From Streptomyces bluensis (GTDB lineage Bacteria; Actinomycetota; Actinomycetes; Streptomycetales; Streptomycetaceae): a stretch of 64,000 nucleotides of DNA. Below the pieces are notes generated by a model that did no database searches, was not told the DNA's origin, and saw only the letters and a list, made by a program, of their open reading frames with translations. Shown in pieces: positions 42,108 to 52,200 of the stretch; within the stretch, counting starts at the first letter, position 1; each line of letters starts with the position of its first letter. The stretch spans positions 496,001 to 560,000 of the forward strand of contig NZ_BMVM01000001.1 of assembly GCF_014650715.1 (NCBI RefSeq). The letters are read 5' to 3'. Both the position numbers and the translations under genes were made by a program.

Positions 42108-43250
42108 ATGACCACCACACTCGAAGCCCCTCCCGCCCAGCAGCTCCCGGTCCCCGTGACCGGTGTCCTCGACATCACGCAGGGCGGGCACGGGTACCTG
42201 CGCACCGGGAGCTGCCAGTCCGCCCCCGACGACCCGCAGGTCCCCGCCGCTCTGATCCGCAGGTACGGCCTGCGCAAGGGCGACACCGTCGAAGGCGTAC
42301 GCGGCCCTCGACGCGCGCTCACCTCTGTCGAGCGGATCAACGGCCGCGCCCCGGAAGAACTGCGCGGCCGCCCCCACTTCCACGACCTCACCCCACTGCA
42401 CCCGCACGACCGGCTCCGTCTCGAACACCGGGCGAGCGGTCTCACCGGACGCGTCCTCGACCTGATCGCGCCCGTCGGCAAGGGCCAGCGCGGCCTGATC
42501 GTGGCCCCGCCCAAGACCGGCAAGACCGTGCTGCTCCAGCAACTGGCCGCCGCGATCGCCGGCAACCACCCCGAGTGCCACCTCATGGTGGTGCTGCTCG
42601 ACGAGCGCCCGGAGGAGGTGACCGACATGCGGCGCTCCGTGCGGGGCGAGGTGTACGCCTCGACGTTCGACCGGCCGCCGAAGCAGCACATCGCGCTCGC
42701 CGAACTCGTCGTGGAGCGCGCCAAGCGCCTCGTCGAGCAGGGCGAGGACGTCGTGATCCTCCTGGACTCGCTCACCCGCCTGTGCCGGGCGCACAACAAC
42801 GCCGCCGCGGCCGGTGGCCGCACCCTCAGCGGCGGTGTCGACGCCGCCGCACTGCACGGACCCAAGCGGATCTTCGGCGCGGCACGACGGACCGAGGAGC
42901 GCGGCTCGCTCACCATCCTCGCCACGGCCCTGGTGGAGACCGGCTCCCGCGCCGACGACTTCTTCTTCGAGGAACTCAAGAGCACGGGCAACATGGAGCT
43001 CCGCCTGGACCGCTCCCTGGCCGCCCGGCGGGTCTTCCCGGCCGTCGACATCACCCCGTCCGGGACCCGTCGCGAGGAACTCCTGCTGTCGGCGGGCGAA
43101 CTGACCGCCGTACGAGGGCTGCGGCGCGCCCTGCGGTCGCGGGACGGTCAGGAGCGGACGTACCTCGAAACCCTCCTGGAGCGGATGCGCGCCACCCCGG
43201 ACAACGCGGCCTTCCTGCGCCAGGTCCAGCCGACGCTCCCCGCCTCCTGA
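42108..43250 (+). CDS. Short Rho transcription-termination-factor paralogue
   Basis: 380 residues, hexameric RNA helicase. RNA-binding cold-shock-like domain about 15-85 (GVLDITQGGHGYLRTG). ATPase core: IAPVGKGQRGLIVAPPKTGKTVLL near 125 (Walker A), MVVLLDERPEEVTDM near 163, VVILLDSLTRLCRAHN near 217 (Walker B), and the R-loop KSTGNMELRLDRSLAARRVFP near 295. It lacks the long Arg/Asp-rich N-terminal insertion of the main Streptomyces Rho (about 680 residues), so it is probably a second, accessory Rho. The ATG at 42108 has AGGA eight bases before, supplied by the element's right end. An in-frame TTG at 42087 is unlikely. Confidence 0.9.
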   Translation: MTTTLEAPPAQQLPVPVTGVLDITQGGHGYLRTGSCQSAPDDPQVPAALIRRYGLRKGDTVEGVRGPRRALTSVERINGRAPEELRGRPHFHDLTPLHPHDRLRLEHRASGLTGRVLDLIAPVGKGQRGLIVAPPKTGKTVLLQQLAAAIAGNHPECHLMVVLLDERPEEVTDMRRSVRGEVYASTFDRPPKQHIALAELVVERAKRLVEQGEDVVILLDSLTRLCRAHNNAAAAGGRTLSGGVDAAALHGPKRIFGAARRTEERGSLTILATALVETGSRADDFFFEELKSTGNMELRLDRSLAARRVFPAVDITPSGTRREELLLSAGELTAVRGLRRALRSRDGQERTYLETLLERMRATPDNAAFLRQVQPTLPAS

Positions 43251-43374
43251 CTCAGCCCGCCCTGTGCGCCGCCCCGGCCCCGTCGGCACGACCCTTGATG
43301 CATCCGGGTGTTGGATTCGCTCGCTCGGCCCTGGTGGCACGGCGGGACAGCGCACGCATTCTTACCTTGACGCC

Positions 43375-44556
43375 ATGACCATCGGATTCTCCTCCCGCGC
43401 CGCCGCCTCCTGTTCCGCGGTCTGTGTGATCGGGATGCTGGCCCTCGCTCCGGGCGCCGCCGCGCTGCCGGGAGTGGACCCGGACGCCACGCGTGCGACG
43501 GCCTCGCCGGGGCAGCAGTCGTCGCTGCACCGGCACGGGACGCAGGTACGGCCGCGGACGGGGGCACCGAGGGTTCCCGCGGATCTGTCCGCGCTGTCGT
43601 GGATCGTGGCCGACGCCGACAGCGGTGACGTACTGGCCGCGCACGACGCGCACCGCAGGCTGCCGCCCGCCAGCACCCTCAAGACGCTCTTCGCGCTCAC
43701 CGTGCTGCCGAACGTGCCGGGAGGCACCCGGCACACCGTCAAGCCCAAGGAGCTGGCCGGCATCGGCGAGGGCAGCAGCATGGTCGGGGTCCAGGAGAAC
43801 CACAGCTACCGCGTGGCCGACCTGTGGCGCGGTGTCTTCCTCAGGTCCGGCAACGACGCCGTGCACGTCCTGGCCTCGCTCAACGGCGGCTGGCGCAGCA
43901 CCGCGACCCAGATGCAGGCCAAGGCCCGCGCCCTGGGCGCCCTCGACACACGGGTCGTGTCGCCCGACGGGTACGACGCGCCGGGACAGGTCTCGTCGGC
44001 ATACGACCTCGCGGTGTTCGGACGGGCCGGGCTGCGCAACAAGGAGTTCGCACGGTACTGCGCCACGGCCGAGGCGCGCTTCCCGGGGGACGGCGAGGCG
44101 TATCCCATCCAGAACACCAACCGCCTCCTCACGGGGGCGCAGGGCGTCGACCGCTATCCGGGGCTGATCGGCGTCAAGAACGGCTACACCAGCAAGGCGG
44201 GCAACACGCTCGTCGCGGCCGCCAAGCGCAACGGGCGCACCGTGGTCGTCACGGTGATGAACCCTCAGGCGGGCGGCGGTTTCACCGTGTACGAGGAGGC
44301 GCGTTCGCTGCTCGACTGGGGTTTCCGGGCAGCCGGGCGCGTCGACCCGGTGGGCTCGCTGCTGCCCCCGCGCCCCTCGGCGAGAACACCACGGCCGTCG
44401 GCGGGAGCGGGCTCCGAGCCGGTGCCGGTCGCCGAGAAGGATGCCTCGCCTTCCCGCTGGACATGGGTGGGCGTGATCGCGGGCACCACCGGGTTCGGCG
44501 CGGGAGCCGTCGCGCTGACCCTGCGGCGCAGGAGACGGCGGCCCGCCGCGGACTGA
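43375..44556 (+). CDS. D-alanyl-D-alanine carboxypeptidase (DacA type, membrane-anchored)
   Basis: 393 residues. Signal peptide to about residue 32. Penicillin-binding motifs: STLK near 101 (SxxK), SGND near 163 (SxN) and KNGYTS near 265 (KTG variant with Asn). A C-terminal Pro/Ser linker, one transmembrane helix (TWVGVIAGTTGFGAGAVALTL) and a basic tail follow. It trims the terminal D-Ala of peptidoglycan stem peptides outside the cell. The ATG at 43375 follows closely after TACCTT, so the transcript may be leaderless. Its end overlaps the opposite-strand glycosyltransferase gene by 292 bases. Confidence 0.9.
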   Translation: MTIGFSSRAAASCSAVCVIGMLALAPGAAALPGVDPDATRATASPGQQSSLHRHGTQVRPRTGAPRVPADLSALSWIVADADSGDVLAAHDAHRRLPPASTLKTLFALTVLPNVPGGTRHTVKPKELAGIGEGSSMVGVQENHSYRVADLWRGVFLRSGNDAVHVLASLNGGWRSTATQMQAKARALGALDTRVVSPDGYDAPGQVSSAYDLAVFGRAGLRNKEFARYCATAEARFPGDGEAYPIQNTNRLLTGAQGVDRYPGLIGVKNGYTSKAGNTLVAAAKRNGRTVVVTVMNPQAGGGFTVYEEARSLLDWGFRAAGRVDPVGSLLPPRPSARTPRPSAGAGSEPVPVAEKDASPSRWTWVGVIAGTTGFGAGAVALTLRRRRRRPAAD

Positions 44557-45779
44557 CCGACGGGCAACCCGAGCAACAGCCCCAGTGTGATCCACACGTA
44601 GGTGTTGCTGCCGAGGAAGCCGCCCGGCCCGGACGCGTCGTCGAACCACAGCCACACGACGCTGCTGCACAGCACCGCGTACAGGCACCCCGCGAGCCAC
44701 AGCAGCCGGCGGTGCCGCAGCAGTACGGCGAACGACGGCAGCAGCCACACCAGGTGGTGCACCCAGGTGATCGGACTGACCAGGCAGGCGGTCAGCCCGG
44801 TGACGGCGAACGCCCCCACCCAGTCGCCGGCCGTGACCGCCCGGTGTGTGCGCCAGGCCCACACGCACAGCACCACCAGCACCACCGACGCCCAGGCGGC
44901 ACGGCTCGGTTCGGCCGGTTCCGTGAGCCGGGCCAGCACGCCCTGCAACGACTGGTTGGAGACGTAGGCGAGGCGGCCGATCCGGTTCGTGTCCCACAGC
45001 GCCTCGGTCCAGTAGAAGCGGGAGGCGTCGGGCGACACCCAGGCCGCCGCCGCGGTGGCGGCGGCTGCGACGGCGGTCGCGAGCCCGGCGGCACGCCGGC
45101 GCCGGGCGATCAGGAGCAGCCCGATGAACAGCGCGGGCGTCAGCTTCACGGCCGCGGCCAGCCCGATGCCCACGCCCGCCCAGCGGCCCCGCCCCGTGGA
45201 CAGCAGCCAGGCGTCAGCGAGGACGAGCGCCAGCAACAGCAGATTGACCTGCCCGAAGCTGATGGTGTCCCGCACGGGTTCGAGCAGGGCGAGGACACAG
45301 ACCGCGACCGCCGTGCCGTACCAGCCGTACCGGCGCAGCAGCGGCCCGACAAGGATGTACAGCACAGCCGCCAGCGCCGCGAGATTGAGCAGCAGGCAGA
45401 GCGCGATCGCCGTGTCCAGGCTGACCAGCGCCATCGGGAGCATGGCGACGGCCGCGAACGGCGGGTAGGTGAAGCCGTACGTCGTCCCGGGCACGCGGTA
45501 GTCGTAGATACGGCCGTCGTGGTGCACCCACGTGTCGATGGTCCCGTAGTAGACGCGCAGGTCGAACCAGTCGCGCAGGAGCGGCACGGTGGCGGTGAAG
45601 ACGGTGACCGCGGTGGCGAGTCCGAGCAGCAGCAGGAGCCGTCGCTGATCGATTCCCACTCTGTCGTTGTCCCCTCTCGCGTTGTCCACCGTCTCGTGGT
45701 CCACCGTCTCGTTGTCCACCTTCTCGTTGCCCACCCTTGCGGCGTCCGCTCTTTCGGTGTCCGGCGGGGTCGATGTCAT
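44265..45779 (-). CDS. Glycosyltransferase 87-family mannosyltransferase
   Basis: 504 residues with about ten membrane helices, GT-C fold. RVYYGTIDTWVHHDGRIYDY near 80 is the luminal acidic loop; GFTYPPFAAVAMLP and SPITWVHHLVWLLP are typical of polyprenol-phosphate-mannose-dependent enzymes. The N-terminus has a repeated VDNETVDHETVDN segment. ATG at 45779 overlaps the stop of the upstream gene (ATGA). The first in-frame stop is at 44265, so the last 97 residues are antisense to the carboxypeptidase gene and are low-complexity (PAPNPVV, EPAPADG). Confidence 0.85.
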   Translation of the reverse strand: MTSTPPDTERADAARVGNEKVDNETVDHETVDNARGDNDRVGIDQRRLLLLLGLATAVTVFTATVPLLRDWFDLRVYYGTIDTWVHHDGRIYDYRVPGTTYGFTYPPFAAVAMLPMALVSLDTAIALCLLLNLAALAAVLYILVGPLLRRYGWYGTAVAVCVLALLEPVRDTISFGQVNLLLLALVLADAWLLSTGRGRWAGVGIGLAAAVKLTPALFIGLLLIARRRRAAGLATAVAAAATAAAAWVSPDASRFYWTEALWDTNRIGRLAYVSNQSLQGVLARLTEPAEPSRAAWASVVLVVLCVWAWRTHRAVTAGDWVGAFAVTGLTACLVSPITWVHHLVWLLPSFAVLLRHRRLLWLAGCLYAVLCSSVVWLWFDDASGPGGFLGSNTYVWITLGLLLGLPVGQSAAGRRLLRRRVSATAPAPNPVVPAITPTHVQREGEASFSATGTGSEPAPADGRGVLAEGRGGSSEPTGSTRPAARKPQSSSERASSYTVKPPPA

Positions 45780-47164
45780 GCCGTCCGCTCCAGCACGGGT
45801 GCCCGGACCGCCTGATGGGCCTGCCAGAGCACGACCAGCGCGAGCACGCCACCCGACACCGCCAGGGCGATCTGGTCGGCGTCCGGGGGGCCGCCGCTCG
45901 GCAGGACGGCGAGCGCGAGCAATGCGCTGGCGGCGGCGACGCGCCCGCGCACGGAGCCGCTGGGTGCCGCCGCGGCGATGAGGAACAGTCCCCACAGCGC
46001 GTACCAGGGCCGGATCGCCGGACCCAGCACCGCCACCGCGGCGAGGCTGAGGCCCAGGGCGTACACGGGGCTCGGGCGCAGTTTCAGCCATATGTAGAGG
46101 ACGGCGGCGGCGGTCGCGACGAGTCCGGCAGCGTGCCAGGCCGGCAGGGCCAGGGGGGCGAGTTCACTGCCCAGGTCGTGCAGGAGGGCTCCGGTGGCCC
46201 GCCCGAGGACGCTGGTGGGCGACCAGTTGTCCGGGGACACCGGGGTCCGCAGGGCGGCGATCCAGCCGTATCCCGTGCCGGTCAGGGCGGTGGTCACGGC
46301 GGTGGTGGCGAGGGCGACACCCACCGTGGTGGCCGTCGTCCGCACGACGTGGGTGCGCCCTCGCATCACGACGATCGCCAGCAGACCGAGCGCGGCGGGT
46401 GCCTTGACCAGCGCGGCGAGCGTCACGAGGACGACACCGAGGACGTACCGCCGGCCGCGTGCCGCTACCAGTCCGACGCCCAGCAGCCCGAGCATGACGG
46501 CGTCGTTGTGGGCCCCGGCCACGAGGTGCAGCAGCACCAGCGGGTTGAGGGCGCCCAGCCACAGGGCGGCGGCCGGATCGACACCGCTGTACCGGGCGAG
46601 GCGGGGCAGGGCCACGGCCATCAGTCCCACGCCGAGCAGGGCGACCATGCGCATACCGATCAGCCCGGCGGGCAGCTGACCGCTGGTCAGGCCGGCCAGC
46701 CCGGAGGCTATGGCGAGGAAGACGGGGCCGTACGGCGTCGCCGTGTGCTGCCACACCGGAGCCACTTCGGCCGCGAGGGGCCCGCCCATGCGCGCGGGAC
46801 CGTGGGCGTACACGTCGATGTTCGCGTCGACCATGGCGCCCTGCGCCAGATAGCTGTACACGTCCCGGCTGAACAGGGGCGGCGCGAGCAGCAACGGAGC
46901 CGCCCAGACGACCAGAACGGCCAGCAGGGACCGAGGAGTCGGCGGTCGCGGTCCTCGGACGACCCGGCCCAGCAGCGCCCATGCGGCGATCAGCAGGACG
47001 ACGCCGAAGTACACGCCGACCAGACCGAGCGCGGCGCGCGCCGATGCGGGCGCGAGCAGGTCGCGCACGGGGAGAGCGCCGGCGGTCTCACCCCCCAGTG
47101 CGAGGACGGCGGAGCCGACGAGGCCCAGCGCCTGACAGCGACGGAGATCGACGGGAAAAGCCAT
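45776..47164 (-). CDS. MptB-like polyprenol-phosphomannose alpha-1,6-mannosyltransferase
   Basis: 462 residues, about twelve membrane helices, GT-C fold. PPLFSRDVYSYLAQGAMVD near 105 has the catalytic Asp motif; QHTATPYGPVFLAIASG near 143, HNDAVMLGLLGVGLVA near 210 and RPWYALWGLFLIAAA near 405 are typical of MptB and similar enzymes that elongate lipomannan-type or protein-linked mannans at the outer membrane face. ATG at 47164 is likely but its ribosome binding site is weak; the ATG of the next gene overlaps this stop. Confidence 0.87.
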   Translation of the reverse strand: MAFPVDLRRCQALGLVGSAVLALGGETAGALPVRDLLAPASARAALGLVGVYFGVVLLIAAWALLGRVVRGPRPPTPRSLLAVLVVWAAPLLLAPPLFSRDVYSYLAQGAMVDANIDVYAHGPARMGGPLAAEVAPVWQHTATPYGPVFLAIASGLAGLTSGQLPAGLIGMRMVALLGVGLMAVALPRLARYSGVDPAAALWLGALNPLVLLHLVAGAHNDAVMLGLLGVGLVAARGRRYVLGVVLVTLAALVKAPAALGLLAIVVMRGRTHVVRTTATTVGVALATTAVTTALTGTGYGWIAALRTPVSPDNWSPTSVLGRATGALLHDLGSELAPLALPAWHAAGLVATAAAVLYIWLKLRPSPVYALGLSLAAVAVLGPAIRPWYALWGLFLIAAAAPSGSVRGRVAAASALLALAVLPSGGPPDADQIALAVSGGVLALVVLWQAHQAVRAPVLERTA

Positions 47165-47229
47165 GGCCAACACTCGGCAAGCCTGTCGACACCGGGTGAC
47201 CGGGAGGCGACGCCCCGCTCGCCGGGCGG

Positions 47230-47690
47230 CGGCCTGCACGTGACCGCCATGTGATCGACGGCGCCGGCCGCCGACGACGCGTCAAGCAGCACGGGAACAC
47301 GGACGGTCCGGGGGGTGTCGTACAGCGGTCGGGCACCGGCACGCCGACCAGCCATCCCGTCACCATGAACGCGGCGACACTGTTGACGTCGTGGTTGCCC
47401 GCGAGTGTGCCGTTGCCGGTCGTGATCACCGTCAGCGCCGCCACGCCCAGCACGAACGCGGCGACGGCCACGGGACGGCGCCGGAAGAGGCACAGAGCCC
47501 GCATGCGGCGGCGATCAGCACCCGGCCGAGGACGGTCGCCGACCAGGGCTCCTCCCGCTCGTCGATGAGCGACCTGAGGCTGCCCACCGCCACCAGCACG
47601 AAGACACCACAGGCCAGGGCGACGTCCGCCGCACGCCCGTGCCACGGCTCGTCCGGGACTGCGTGGAGACCGGACTGTCAGACCGGAGCG
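47230..47690 (-). pseudogene. Frameshifted membrane protein gene, possibly sensor-kinase N-terminus
   Basis: Reading down from 47670 gives AADVALACGVFVLVAVGSL and WSATVLGRVLIAAACGLCA. The frame then shifts near 47500 and continues RRRPVAVAAFVLGVAALTVITTGNG and VAAFMVTGWLVGV. Together these are four hydrophobic helices with short loops, as found in the N-terminal part of Streptomyces histidine kinases. No kinase domain follows. No start codon is convincing. Confidence 0.5.
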
Positions 47691-47768
47691 CTAGGGTCCT
47701 TGATCAGGTCACCGGCCTTTGCGGCGACCGTAGTTGACGACCCGTTACCTCAGGAGCTGTAGCCTGCC

Positions 47769-49286
47769 ATGAGCTTGAACGTCACCTTCGCGGACTTCTC
47801 CGTCGACCCTCCGCGGCTGTCCAACGCCGAGGCCAGGCAGCACCAGTGCGATGTCGCCGGATCACACGTGGCGCTGCACGCGGGCGGCACCGTGGAACTG
47901 GACTTCGAGGTGACGGACCCGGCGGAGATCCCCGAGGCGACGTTGACCATCACGGCCCTTGTCTCCAGGCTGGGCTCCTCCCTGGGGTACGCACCGATCG
48001 ACGTACTGCTCCAGGGTGAGGTGCTGGCCGAGGAGCTCACCGTGCCCGGCGGCGGCGAGCTTCCGCACGACAATGTGTTCGCGGTACCCGGGCACCTGCT
48101 GAAGCCCGGCACCAACACCTTGGAGATACGGGTTTCGGCCAAGGCACGCAGCGTGCTGTGGCTCTACCGCATCACCCTGGACCCCGTCCATGAGCAGGGG
48201 CGCTCGGAGCGCGCCCGAGCGGCGGAGGCCGCGCGGGAGTCGATCTTCGCCTACGACACGGAACGCCGCGCAGCACACTGCGAGTCCTCCTCCTGGGAGC
48301 CCGCCCCGCGGCTGGTGTTCCACATCGACCGGGGTGAGCACTCGCTTCCCGCGCAGCTCAGCTGGCGAGGGGAGGACGGCGCGGAATCGGCCATCAGCTT
48401 CCAGTCGAGCATGTCCGACTTCTACGGCTGCCACCGCGCCGGCGACGGGACGACGTACGAGTACCGCGGCCGCCGCACCGGCGGACAGAACGGTCCGCAG
48501 AGCATCGAGCACTCCCCCCGTCTGCACCGCTTCCGCACCGAGGAGGGGTGGGGCGGCGGCTGGCACCCCTCCCACGACCTGCGGTTGCTGGTGGACGACG
48601 GCGGAGCGCTGGTGGAGCGGGTGGCGTGGCGCGACCAGAAGGGCAACTCCGGGGTGGCCGTTCTGCAGTCCGCGTCGACCGGTGTCGAGGTGACCGATGT
48701 CGAGGCGAGCGACGAGTTCGGGGCAGCGGGTGAGACGGCCGACAACCTCCTGGACGATTCCCCGAGGAAGTGGCTGGCCGGCTACGACACCGCCTGGGTC
48801 GACTTCACCCTCGCCTGCCCGACCGTGATCACCTCGTACTCCCTGATGTCGGCGAACGACTTCCCCGGCCGCGACCCCCGCAACTGGACCCTCCACGGCT
48901 CCCACGACGGCCGCCACTGGACTCCCCTGGACTCCCGCACGGGGGAGACCTTCGCCGGCCGTTACCAGACCAGGAAGTTCTCGCTGGGCGCCAACACCGC
49001 GGCCTACCGCCACTACCGCCTCGACGTCACCCGCAACTCCGGCGCGACCGAGGTCCAACTCGCTCACGTCCACTTTGCCGGCGCCCCCGCGGACCAGGCC
49101 TTCACGGGCTACTACCAGCGCTTCGACGAGGGCCCCATCGGCTACCGCGGCACGGCCCTCCCCGCACCCGTACCCGCCGCTCTCCCCGCTCCCGGGCTGG
49201 CCGCCGACCTCGAAGCGGCCGCCGAAAGCCTGGCCGCCACCGCCCGGACCCTGTCGGCCCTGGCCGCTCAACTCCGCGACCACTGA
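47769..49286 (+). CDS. Discoidin (F5/8 type C) domain protein, cytosolic or non-classically exported
   Basis: 505 residues without signal peptide. The N-terminal 140 residues form a beta-sandwich-like segment with EATLTITALVSRLGSSLGYAPIDVLLQGE and GTNTLEIRVSA. A middle region (about 160-290) is unassigned. A discoidin-type carbohydrate-binding domain spans about 305-440 (WVDFTLACPTVITSYSLMSANDFPGRDPRNWTLHGS). A helical Ala/Leu tail ends the protein. TTGACG and TGTAGC, 18 apart, precede the ATG by 14 bases. It is convergent with the rhamnosidase gene, ten bases away. Confidence 0.75.
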   Translation: MSLNVTFADFSVDPPRLSNAEARQHQCDVAGSHVALHAGGTVELDFEVTDPAEIPEATLTITALVSRLGSSLGYAPIDVLLQGEVLAEELTVPGGGELPHDNVFAVPGHLLKPGTNTLEIRVSAKARSVLWLYRITLDPVHEQGRSERARAAEAARESIFAYDTERRAAHCESSSWEPAPRLVFHIDRGEHSLPAQLSWRGEDGAESAISFQSSMSDFYGCHRAGDGTTYEYRGRRTGGQNGPQSIEHSPRLHRFRTEEGWGGGWHPSHDLRLLVDDGGALVERVAWRDQKGNSGVAVLQSASTGVEVTDVEASDEFGAAGETADNLLDDSPRKWLAGYDTAWVDFTLACPTVITSYSLMSANDFPGRDPRNWTLHGSHDGRHWTPLDSRTGETFAGRYQTRKFSLGANTAAYRHYRLDVTRNSGATEVQLAHVHFAGAPADQAFTGYYQRFDEGPIGYRGTALPAPVPAALPAPGLAADLEAAAESLAATARTLSALAAQLRDH

Positions 49287-49296
49287 GGGCCTGTCG

Positions 49297-52200
49297 TCAG
49301 GCGTTGAAGCGGTACGCCCCCTCCCGGGCCCGGTAGACCTTGTAGGGGGCTCCACCGGAGGTGTCGTCGCGGAGGAAGTCGACTCCTCGGGGAGCGGTGA
49401 CCGACTTGTTCTGGGTGGGGACCCAGATCTCGGCCTCCGTGTTGTACGGGATGGTGACCGCAAGGTCGATCCTGCCGTCCTTCCGGCGCCGCCACTGGGA
49501 CGACACCCTGCCGCGGACGGTGTCGATCGAGGCACTGACCTGGTCGAGAGTGGCGGGCGTCAGGTCGGTGTCCTCGGTGTTCTCCGGGACGCGGCTGTTG
49601 ACCGCGGCCGAGGGGATGAAGGGGCGGATACGCAGCGTCTCGTAGGCGGTCGAGGTCGGCTTGATGCCGGCCAGGCCCTGGTAGAACCAGGTGGCCACGT
49701 TGGAGCGGTAGTGGTGGTTCACCGAGAGGCGGTCGGTCCACTGTTCCCACAGTGAGGTGGCGCCCTTGGCGATCTGGTCGACGTAGCCCGGTACGCCGGT
49801 CTGTGTGACGGCCTTGAGCGCGACGTCCGTATAGCCGTACTCGCTGAGGAGGGTGAACTCGTAGCGCGAGCCGTACATGTCGTTCTGGATGTGGTGGTCG
49901 GCGGCCACGATGCGGTCGGCGAGGAGCTTCGCCAGGGCCTTCTCGTTCTCCGCGACCGTCTTGCTGCCGGGCAGGTAACGGGGGTCGTCGGAGCTCAGGT
50001 CCGAGCCGGGTACCAGGCCGAAGGCGATGGCCATGGCGTTCTCGCTGGAGATGCTGCCCTGGGTGAAGTGGCCCTGTGCGGCGTCCCAGTAGTTGGCGAT
50101 GAACGCCTTGCGCAGGGTGCGCGCCAGCTTGGCGTAGTGGGCGGCGCGCTCGGTGCGGCCGAGTCCGCGGCCCACCTCGTCCATGTAGTCGCAGAAGTGG
50201 ATGTAGAAGGCGAGGCTGATGACGGCGTTGCTGCCGGGGCTCTCGGCGCCGGAGTAGGCGCCGAGGGACGCTTCGAACGTGTAGTCGTTCTCTGCGGTGA
50301 ACAGGGTCTCGTAGTACGTCAGGAGCGTGTCCTGGTGGTCGTACAGCTCGGCGAACAGGCTGCTGTTGCCGTAGTAGGTGTGCAGCTCCTTCGGGATGAC
50401 GAAGTACGCGGAGTCCCAGGCCGGCACCGCCTTCCACGCGGCGTTCCAGCCGGGGGTGTGGTCGTAGCCGTATCCGCCCTTGGCGATGGGCACGATCATG
50501 GGGAGCTGGCCGGTGGAGATCTGCGTGTCGGGGAAGTGGCGCAGGTACTGGGTGAGGACGGCGTTGACGTCCCAGGTGAGGGACTGCGACTCGGAACTGG
50601 CCATGGCGTCGCCGGTCCAGCCGTTCTTCTCCCGTGACGGGGTGTCGGTGGGCTTCTGCACCAGGTTGTTCTGCTCGGCCCACTCCAGGTTCCGCTGGAG
50701 CCGGTTGATCAGGGCGTTGTCCGTGGTGAAGGTGCCGGTGCGGGCGAAGCCGGTGCGGGCGACGTCGACGGTCAGCACGTCGGCGTCCCGCTCCAGGTCA
50801 GGGGTCCTCCCGAGGACGGCACCGAGGTTCATGACCTCCAGGTAGCGGAAGCCGAAGTGGCTGAACTGCTGTTCCCAGGTCTGCGTCGACCGCCCGCCGA
50901 GGGTGTAGTAGTGCGTCTGGAGGTTGGCGTCGTGCTGGAAGTTCTCCTCCTCGACCAAGAGCGGGGAACCGGCCGTGCCGTCGCCGCCGCTGATCCGGTT
51001 GCCGCCACGGATCCGCAGGGTGAGGCCCTCCTTGCCGGGGCGTACGCCGGTGAGCGCGAGCCGGACGAAGCCGGTGACGATCTGGCCGTAGTCCAGGACC
51101 CAGACGCCCGAGCCCGGAGCCGTCTCCGTGAGCGAGACCGGGCGCAGCGTCCGGCTGACCAGCACCGGCTCCGCCTCGTGGGCCCGCAGGACCGCGGGCT
51201 TGAAACCGTCGGGCATCGTCGTGGCGGGAAGCCAGCCATGGTACTTCGGCGACGGGCCGGCGCAACTGCCCGGCGGGATCAGCACCGTGGCCGGACGCCA
51301 TGCGCGGCCGGTCCGGTAGCCGGCCGAGCGCCAGTCACCCAGCTCGTCCGCCCGCCGGGCGTCGTACTTCTCTCCCGAGTACACGGAGTCGAACGTCGTG
51401 GGCCCGTCCGCGACGAGCCAGTCCTCGTCCGTGACGAGCGTGGTGACGGAACCGTCGGTGTACGTCACGACGAGCTTGGCGCGCAGGCGGGGCTGCCCGG
51501 CGTAGGGCGCGAGCTGCCAGTACCACTCCTGGGGCGTCGTCACGCCGTACCAGCCACGACCGAGCTCCGCGGCGACGACGTTCTCCCGGCCGGCCCTGAG
51601 CAGGCCGGTGACGTCGAAGGTGTCGTACAGCACGGTGCGGTCGTAGGTGCTCTGGTCGGTGAGCAACCGGGGCACATTGGACCGGTCGCCGGCCGCCCGC
51701 CTGCCGTCGACGGTGATCGGGTCGCCGTTGACGGTGAACGTGACGTTGCCGGCGGCGCTCAGGTGCAGACGTGCCCTGGCGATGCGGCGCCCGCGGGGCA
51801 GCATGAACGCGCGGCGCAGCACCGGTGCCGGGTTGGCGATGGGCAGCACGGTGCTCTTGGCGGGAATGTAGGGGTTCTTGGGCGGGAAGGTCAGGCCGCC
51901 GAGAGTGCCGATGCCGTGCTCGAACGGGTTGGCGCCCGTGGTGAGGTCGGCGGAGAAGTCGGCGGCGCCGGTGCCGGACACCTTGACGCTGCGCACGGTG
52001 GCCGAGGTGCCGCCGCCGAAGCCGAAGCTTCCGTGGCGGCGGATCTGGTCGCCGGTGAGCGTGCGGCTGTCCACCTCGACGCCGTTGACGGAGGTGGTGA
52101 CGGTGAGCCCGCGGGCCGTGACCTGCACGGTGTGGTCGCGGGTGGTCCAGGTCTCCTTGGTCAGCCCGGTTGCGGCGGGGAGGGTGACCGTGCCGACCGG

